Below, piece after piece: positions 56,689 to 64,000 of a stretch of DNA of 64,000 bases. The stretch's first letter is position 1. Every line of letters starts with the position of its first letter. Under the pieces are notes generated by a model, which was not told the origin of the DNA, searched no databases, and worked only from the letters and a program-made list of their open reading frames with translations. This stretch comes from Atherinomorus stipes (lineage: Eukaryota; Chordata; Actinopteri; Atheriniformes; Atherinidae): positions 62,001 through 126,000 of the forward strand of contig JALJCO010007127.1 in the NCBI GenBank assembly GCA_023101725.1, read 5' to 3'. The translations under genes were made by a program, and so were the position numbers.

Positions 56689-59655
56689 AATATCTAAATT
56701 GCACGCTAATTGTGATTTGCAACATTTCAGAAAGAATGCTGCTTTTTTTACTCCATTTAAGTAGCAGCTGCTTTTACTACAACAACTGCTGTAGTAGATA
56801 TTAAAACGTTGGAGCAATACCACAGAAATTAATTAAAAACGTACCTTCTTGTCGCACCTGAAAACCTGCCTCTGTTAGTCAACAAATGTCCAGAATGGAT
56901 GTTGAGTTTTCCAGCATGATGCCTCATGTTTTCTGTCAAAAGTGACAGTAATTGTGGTTTGAGGCAGGGTTACATCTAAATGATGTAATCACAGATCTGT
57001 AGGCAGCTGTAGCCCACTATGGTAGACCATCTCATGGGTAAATTGACCCAGGGCCAAGCTACACACAAAGACAACATCCCCATCGCCATCACCGCACACC
57101 CCCCAACCCCAACTCAGGCCACTGTGGACGACACGCCTCCCCTCGGCACGACTGATGTGCAAATGACAAATCACCAGAAGCTACATGTGCAGGAGCGTCA
57201 AGGCTAAAGCCAAGGCCAAAAGTGCTGTCTAATTAAGGGGACCCACCCCTGTGGAAGGGAAACGCCCTAAAAACACACCATGCTGGCCTTGTAATCTGTT
57301 TAATTATAATCCAATTGAAAACACATGTGCAAACAGGAAAGAAGTGAATGCAAGAAAATTATGGCAATGATTTTCTTTCTTTTTTTTTAATGCTGATCTC
57401 ATACACGTGCCATAACATCAACAGTGTAATAACATTAATTACAAAATGTATATCTGCTTAATATGCTATTTGATTGTGTTTTTTAGTTTACATTTACATA
57501 GGGAAACATTCATTTATATACAAATATTTTTCTGAATGTTTTTCTATTCATTTAAACTACATCACAAACTTCAGAAGTGCTGGAGTGTCCACAACCCAAC
57601 ATTCTGGTTTCTAACTCCCTGCTATACCAGGAGTGTTATGTTGATATGTTAATATAATAAACATAAATAATCAATTATTTGACAGACAGTTCAATGCAAA
57701 TACAAGATCCAAAGTAAAAATACTAAACTTAGCTTCCTCTACATAAAATGGCATTAAATTTGAGCTATTGTTATATGAACCCTAAATAGTTATTGATCAG
57801 CTAAAAGGAAATACAAATCATATTGTACGGTTACATCATCACTTCCTATACAAACGTACTTTTCTCAGTGAAAACTTCAGGTAGCCGTTCAGTAAGGACA
57901 AATAGCAGGATAAGCTGTATTCTTGCTTATCCAATGGCACAAAACATCAGATTAATACAGAGAGTTGGACTACACAGCTAAATCCTGCTATTGTGTGATC
58001 AAAACAAGACTGTAAACCAGATCAGGATTGTCTCCACATTCAAGCAGCTGATAGAAATACCTTGTTATACTGAAGAAAGTCGGGCTGAGATGTCCAACGG
58101 GAACATTGTTCAGATTAGAAGATGACTTTTTCCTTTATTTAGGATCATGGCCTATCCTGATGGCAGGGGTTATATACAGTTAGAGACAAAGCCATGGGTC
58201 ACATACAGTCACAAGTCAAACACTTTCTCACCCTCACACGCACACACACACACACACACACTCAACATGCTTCTTCCCCTGAGACTGCTGTTGTGCTCGA
58301 CTATCGTTTTAGAAATTAAGGCTGATCACTGAAACAGAAAGGACATTAAAGGTGCCTGTCATGCTAAAGAACCAATAAATAAAACACAAACACAGTATAA
58401 GGGCCTTGTTGTCAGTGCATAATAATAATAATCATAATCATAATAATAACTACAATGTCAATAAACAGTCATTGTTCTCCTAATCAATAAATTAAACGTG
58501 AATACAAAATATTAGAAATAGGATTTTTCTGTATGACCTTCAATAATTGCTTCATTTGGAGGCAGATAGTGCACACACAGTGAGGAGAAATAGTCCCTTT
58601 TCAGTCCTGTAGACTCAATACTGTCTATAAACCATTCTTGGCTAAAAACGACATAGTAAAATGTAGAACTACCAGTATTGTACCAAATATCAGTGTTTAG
58701 CTAAGTCATTTAAACAGAGGAGTTTGATCGCAACATGAGTTAGGAATAAACGTGTTAAAAAAAAGACAAAAACATGTGTCAGCATGCGAGTCATGTTATT
58801 ATACTGTGTGTCCTTTATACAAACATGAGACAAGATGGTTTGTTTACAGTTTCTTGAAACTGCTACGTTAATTATCAGTTACAGCTAGGACTCTTTGGAC
58901 CTAGAAAAATAGGAAGCACTTTTTAAAGTCGGAATCAAAACACACATACAGTGCACACTCTCTTCAACATATATTCGCAGATTACGTTTGTGGCAACAGT
59001 GATAAATTCAGTGATTTTCACTCTTTGCAAAGGCCCAAAGTCCACTCATGGCTCATCAGCGTCTCTACCTCACCTGGAGGAAAACTTCAAACCTCTCGTC
59101 CCGCCCTTCTGGGTCGACCTTGTGACACTGAGATGAGCTGTTTTCAGACAGATGGCAAGTCGTGTCACCAGCTGACACTAAAGTAGCCTCGTCAGGTATT
59201 TCTTTTTAACCATCATGTTTGACCTCATTTTCTAAAATTGAATTGTGAGATAATAACACTTTCAGGATTAGATATTGATTTTTATCGTGAAGCATCACTG
59301 CCGTGCTACACCAGGCTTAATCTGTTACAGCAGGTCACTTAAAAGAAAGAGATCTATTAGATAATTCTTTACGAGTGAGGAACAGGTGGAGGTACAGGGA
59401 AAAAAGGGAATGCTACATCGAAGCTGGGAGGAGAAAATAAGGGTAAAGGGGAGACATATTAATAAATAAATAAATACTGTAAATGTACATTTCTTGTTCA
59501 AACTCCCTTGATGAGTGACCCCACAGTGATCTGAAACGTCAGCAAAAAAGGTGAGTGTGTTATGTTAGCACCCTAGCCTTATCATTCATTGCTACTGTGC
59601 GATTATGGTACCGTGTACAGTATTAGACTTGTGTGGGTACATGTGTTTATGTGTC
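56689..59655. other. tgif1-dlgap1 intergenic region including the dlgap1 3' UTR
   Basis: The right part should be the dlgap1 3' UTR (minus strand), of unknown length. A CA microsatellite lies at 58241-58261 and a TAAA-type run near 59460. No other gene, RNA or transposon was recognised. Confidence 0.4.
58134..58139 (-). terminator. candidate dlgap1 polyadenylation signal
   Basis: AATAAA on the minus strand about 1.5 kb past the dlgap1 stop codon. One of several possible signals; low confidence. Confidence 0.25.
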
Positions 59656-62600
59656 TCATAGTCTGGTCTGAGCCTCTGGAATATAGATCTCGATACTGTC
59701 TGCACTTTCGGTTGCAGAGCTCTGCCGCACTGACGCAGCACGTTTGGCAGCTAGCAGGCGTTTGCGAGCCTCCAGACGCTGGCGCTCGGAGCTCTCCAGC
59801 GAGCGGTCCCGAGCCAGGGGTGGGTGGCCCTTCAGGGGCTTCTTTGGCACAGGAGGGGGCATCCTTCTCTCCTGGACAGGAATGATAAATAGTCTTAAAG
59901 AGAGACCACTGAGTCTTTAGGGCAGGCTGCAGTAAACACGGCGACAAGTGACACAGTTGCAGCCAGTTTGCACAAGGGTTAGCTAGAGAAGTTGCTGGCA
60001 TAATGTGAGAGCATGCAATTTTGAATGAGGTTATGGTTCACAGTGGCAGCCATTTGCGTGGGGTAAAACAGCACGATGGTGGCCATTGCGTGAGGTAAGA
60101 GACCATTGGAGATGGACAGGCCCCAACGGTGCATGGCAGGTAGAGAAGCTTCTCAAAAGCAGCTCACTGTCGACAAGACAGAACAAAACACACAATACAA
60201 GCAGCGGCGTCAGGCAGGCACACACATAAAACAGTATGCAACACGTAAATGCATGCAACAAGAAAGCTCAAGTGTAAATCATTTGGACTTACAATTCAAA
60301 GTATACAGTAATGACAGCAGAAACCATGCGGGTTAGTGAAGCATTCCAAATTCATGTTCAGGTTAGTTTGATCATTTAAAATGAGATTGTGACTCTCATG
60401 TTCGCTGTTTGTGTCAGCACCTGGATTTCTGGGGGAGTCAGAGGTTTCCAGTTGTTGGCTTTGAGTTGGTGGAGTTCATCAAACTTCAGGCTAATGTTCT
60501 CGATGGACAGCTGGAGCATGTCCCAGAAACCTGCCAGATCCTGGGAGACGGGCCGCGGGTGTGCGTTTGGGTTCTGATTTACACATGAACACAAGCATAC
60601 AAACACTGTTTATATGCTTAATCACTTAATTATTTGTTTCATTTAGTTGCTGTTTTGATTAGTAGATTATCATTTTTATTGTAAATGAGAATTTAATATG
60701 AGGGAATACTGGGATTGTATCCAGTAAATGTAATTGGTTTTTCTTTATCACCTTTTGTTTTGAACCATGCACCAGTGCAACAAAAAACAAAAACATCTGA
60801 CAAGAAAAAAACAACCTTCAGATAAAGGGAAATGTGGTCCATGGAAACATGGATACAGATACAGCACACAACTAGTATTTTCAATGAGATTTCACAATAA
60901 AAAAAGGGGCCATTTTTTTTCTATTACAAATCTGAATCCACAGCTTCTTAATAGATGGTCTTATTGTTACATAAAGTGTCAATAATGCAACAAAGATATG
61001 ATGTGAATCTGTATACAGTATGCAAGTGTCAAAATGAAAGGATCCATGTTTGTAGGGCTCCATCTTTCACTCTGTTTTTGTCAGAGAAAGATGGCAAAGA
61101 TGTGATGTCTATACTAGATGCACAGTAAATGACTGCTAGCCTGGCTTGTCAGCATGATTTGTGCAGGATGATGTCAGCGTTAAGGGGGGGGGGGGGGGGG
61201 GGGCTGGGAGAGCATGCAGAGGATGAGGTGACACATACCAGATTCTCCTCACACAGCTCCCGGAACTGCTGGAACTTCTGGGACATCAGCAGCTGGGCGC
61301 TCCCCACTGCACTGCGGATCTTCCCCAAGACTGCAGAAAGACAGACAGGCACATGCATGCACACACACACACGCACACACACACACGCACACAATTCACA
61401 ATGCAATTACTCACAGAACTGCATACTGCAGGCATGTTGCACCATTCACAGAGGGAGGTGCATTAGTAATGCAACAAAAAAAGGATGTGCCACTATTCTC
61501 CTGTACATGTGTCTTTTAGTAACAGAAATCATTTGGGGATATGAAATATTTACTGAAATTCTACATTTCTCTACAAAAATAGAAATCAGTGAGTGCACAA
61601 ATTTAATGACCAAATCAACAGCATATGTGGATGTTTGGTTGTAGTCGAATTTAGGGCTTGTCCCAGGGCAGTAACAGTTGAAATAATGAATGCTGCATTG
61701 CGTGACCTGATTCTACCGTGAAGTGCAACTGGCTCATATATCCCTGTGGAAAGCAACTGCAAATGCATACATCACACAACACAGAGCTTCTGGAACCAGT
61801 AACTGAGAGGGGGAGTAATGAATCTGCAGTAAGTCTTCAGCCCTCTCAGGATGTGCGTCTGTGTGTGCGACTGGTAGTGTGGGATTTGGGAAAACATAAC
61901 CTTGAGACACCCTCCCTGTTCTGCCTGGTTTGTGCGAGAATCTTGCCTGGAACCAAAACACTAGCTGCATGAGCAATGACATTTTCTGTAAAACATGAGA
62001 TCAGCTTCACAGTAAGGACAGGTATAAATACAGTGCTTACTGCCAGAGGCTTGTTTGCTCAGTCTGGTATGGCCATGCGAGTGTGTGTGTGAGTGTAAAA
62101 CATCATTTGGCGTGAGCATACATCCAGACAAGCACTGCTCGTGTGCTCCTTTAAGATCAAATAGCTGCCTCAAAGGAGCACTGAGAGAACTCTGTGTGAG
62201 AGATCATTATACAGTCTAGAGGACACATGTGTGGCTGAAGCCAGCAGTGGCCTATTGATAAGTATGCACGGTATGTCTGTGGAGGCCAGAGGGCCTGAGA
62301 CAGGAACAAGCAGCTATTGTGGCCCAATACCATGAATACCAGCACCCTCTGATTCGGGAGAGGAGAAGAGGATGAAAATAGATCTAATATTGTGCAACTG
62401 ATTTTCTTGTCTTCATATGTCATTAAATCTAATCATCCAACTCACTCTCATCAGGCAGCTCATTTTCCATCTCGTCCTGCTCCATCTGTCTGCACCAGCC
62501 CTCCATGCGCTCAGTCTCAGCCTGCAGTAGCTTTAAGAACCAGCGGCCGTCGCGGGGGCACACTGATCGGCCAACGGCCTCCAGAGCCTCCACCTCTGGC

Positions 62601-62861
62601 TCTGGTACGCTGTCCATCCAGGGGTCCGGTGGAGGCAGGATGGATGGGTCAAACCCCACATCCCCATAGTCATCGACAGCACATGCATGGTAGTGGTTCC
62701 CAGAGCCCTGGATGCTGACAGTGGAGGTGGCAGCATCTCGGGAGTGCTGGCGTGGCATGGTGGCACAGTGACGCGGTGGCAGCTCTGGGACATCTGCTGG
62801 ATCATCGAGATCTGCCTGGACAGCCGTGGTCACGCTGTTGGAGCGGGTCATCCTGCGGTAA
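59656..62861 (-). CDS. dlgap1: disks large-associated protein 1 (SAPAP1/GKAP), 3' half only
   Basis: Four coding exons on the minus strand, in transcript order: 62861-62446, 61330-61239, 60573-60421 and 59871-59656. Phases agree at each junction (2, 1, 0, 0) with AG acceptors and GTGAGT, GTATGT and GTGCTG donors. The product reads TRSNSVTTAVQADLD, STVSIQGSGNHYHACA, SILPPPDPWMDS, RDGRWFLKLLQAE, ILGKIRSAVGSAQLLMSQKF, SQDLAGFWDMLQLSIENISL and PPPVPKKP, ending IYIPEAQTRL. This is the C-terminal GKAP domain and tail of DLGAP1; NPNAHPRP and QLKANNWK favour DLGAP1 over paralogues 2-4. The terminal QTRL is the PDZ ligand for SHANK proteins, linking PSD-95 to SHANK in the postsynaptic density. Exons encoding the N-terminal PSD-95-binding repeats lie beyond the right edge. 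Convergent with tgif1, as in human. Confidence 0.95.
61184..61203. repeat. G homopolymer (20) in a dlgap1 intron
   Basis: Twenty G in a row, 36 bp past the donor of the 92-base dlgap1 exon. On the transcribed strand it is a C run. Confidence 0.9.
61357..61393. repeat. CA microsatellite in a dlgap1 intron
   Basis: ACAC/GCAC repeat lying 27 bp from the acceptor of the 61239-61330 exon. On the minus strand it is a GT tract upstream of the branch/pyrimidine region. Confidence 0.85.
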
Positions 62862-64000
62862 CTAGGAGAGGATACAAGAACAAAGCTAGGAGTCAAAGAT
62901 TGGATTCCTTTTAGGAAAGAATATATTACTTACACACAGTTTGTGAGGGTGTTCCCAAGAGGGAAAAACTGAAATCATGATCACAGTGATCTCATCACAG
63001 ATAGCGATGAATAGCATCTGTAGTGCGGAACATCTTTTTTGTGTGTGTGTGTGTTTTGTCACCTGGCTCATTCAGAAGCAGCAGAGTGTGCAATCATCTG
63101 TCACACCACAAGCCCCGCTTTGGTGTTGGGACACACATACACATTCACACACCTGGGACCCAACTGAGCAATATTTACCTCTGAGGCTTTGTTAAGTCTT
63201 CCACACTGTGCACAACAGCAGACACATACACACGTGCAAAGATTAAATCAGTGCACACACACAAGAGTTTGCTATGTTCTGAAGAGCTGCTCACCAACCT
63301 CTTAATGAATGGGACGCTGGAAAGACACAGGTGTTTGGTTTGTGAGGCAGGAATGGACTGGGCAGCTTACTGTGACATGATTGGACAAGCCTGCAGTCTC
63401 ATAGCCAGATGACAGCTTAAATTGCAAAAAAACCCTCAAAGCTGCTAATTTGTTAGCATAAAAAACGTATAGCTGATAACTGATTTAGCTTAGAAATTAG
63501 CAAAAAAAACGTGCACTCGTGCCTATTTAGTTTTGACAGTAATCTGTATGCATAATTGCCATTCCCTGTGGTTACTTAAGACAAGCTTAAAAAAAAAAAA
63601 AAAAAACGTTACCCGCCAGCCTGTTAGATGCACTCTGACCCAAACATGACCACAATCTTCTCTCACGCAAACCTAAGTTTGACCTGCCTTACAACATGGC
63701 ACAAACATACGTTCACAGCTCCATCACGTCTCCCTCGGCCCATCTCCGGACGCGCACTCCTCCCGAACCATTCATCTTTACTTCCCCTTTACTCATTCAT
63801 CTCCCTTCTTCTGTGAACACGAGAAAGAGGGCAAGAACAAGGGAGTGGCGTCGGGTAGATCAAATAGAGTGTGTGTGCACTTTATGTGTGCATACCAGCA
63901 GTTCTGTATGTGTGTGTGAGTGAGTGAAGAGCAGTTAAAGAGTAACTCCTCCGAGCAGGTGTTCAGTTCTAATGACCTCAGCCAGCTTTCTATCAGACTG
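62862..64000 (-). other. dlgap1 intron (continues past the window)
   Basis: Begins with the acceptor CTCTCCTAG (minus sense). No further exon was supported. A possible 17-18-base micro-exon near 63303-63320 has an acceptor-like left side but only a weak donor and is not called. An A run lies at about 63589-63606. Confidence 0.5.

Noticed and set aside
62392..62718. 108-codon Pro/Ser-rich plus-strand frame
   Set aside because: Antisense of a dlgap1 exon.
63303..63320. Possible dlgap1 micro-exon between CTTTCCAG and GTTGGT (minus strand)
   Set aside because: The phase could be made to fit, but the donor is weak and DLGAP1 alignment does not require it.
1..64000. CRISPR arrays, bacterial operons, phage or viral genes, tRNA or rRNA genes
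   Set aside because: None seen. The spliced vertebrate genes and fish transposons make prokaryotic features implausible. A pol III-like B box occurs only within the SINE near 41080.

Overview
The window is vertebrate nuclear DNA, most likely from a percomorph-type teleost. The evidence is large introns with GT-AG junctions, vertebrate genes (otud1, tgif1, dlgap1), and a repeat load typical of ray-finned fish: Tc1/mariner relics, hAT elements with 8-bp target-site duplications, TTAA-flanked inverted-repeat elements, a tRNA-derived SINE and a LINE fragment. Nothing bacterial, organellar or viral was recognised.

Left part (1 to about 42.2 kb): non-coding and repeat-rich. The only credible coding sequence is a minus-strand first exon at 1395-1737. 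A second minus-strand first exon lies in a CpG-rich patch at 44240-44309. Both exons have their own ATG, end in the same split codon (CAC A, phase 1) and have strong donors. They could be alternative first exons of one gene whose body lies beyond the left edge. OTUD1 is followed in the same orientation by KIAA1217 (sickle tail) in human, so that gene is the best guess, on position only. Between the two exons are many nested transposons: a LINE-type stretch split by two DNA elements, a TTAA-type element carrying THAP-like and P2X7 C-terminal-like fragments, and a hAT element with a perfect target duplication inside a longer inverted-repeat element.

Middle (about 42.2-56.2 kb): no transposon was recognised here. 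It holds otud1 (minus, single exon, complete) and tgif1 (plus, three coding exons, complete), arranged head to head about 3.1 kb apart. Two perfect matches to the CTCF core consensus, pointing outwards, sit on either side of otud1 and separate the three promoters at about 44.3, 48.2 and 51.3 kb. Two AGCTGTCA motifs about 0.3 kb upstream of the tgif1 start fit TGIF autoregulation.

Right part (59.6-62.9 kb): the last four coding exons of dlgap1 on the minus strand, converging on tgif1; its 5' part lies beyond the right edge. The tgif1-dlgap1 pair matches human 18p11.31, while otud1 corresponds to human 10p12. No previously undescribed multigene system is evident. The most unusual items are the THAP/P2X7C element, the CTCF bracket, the candidate paired first exons and two element copies that share a core but have different ends.
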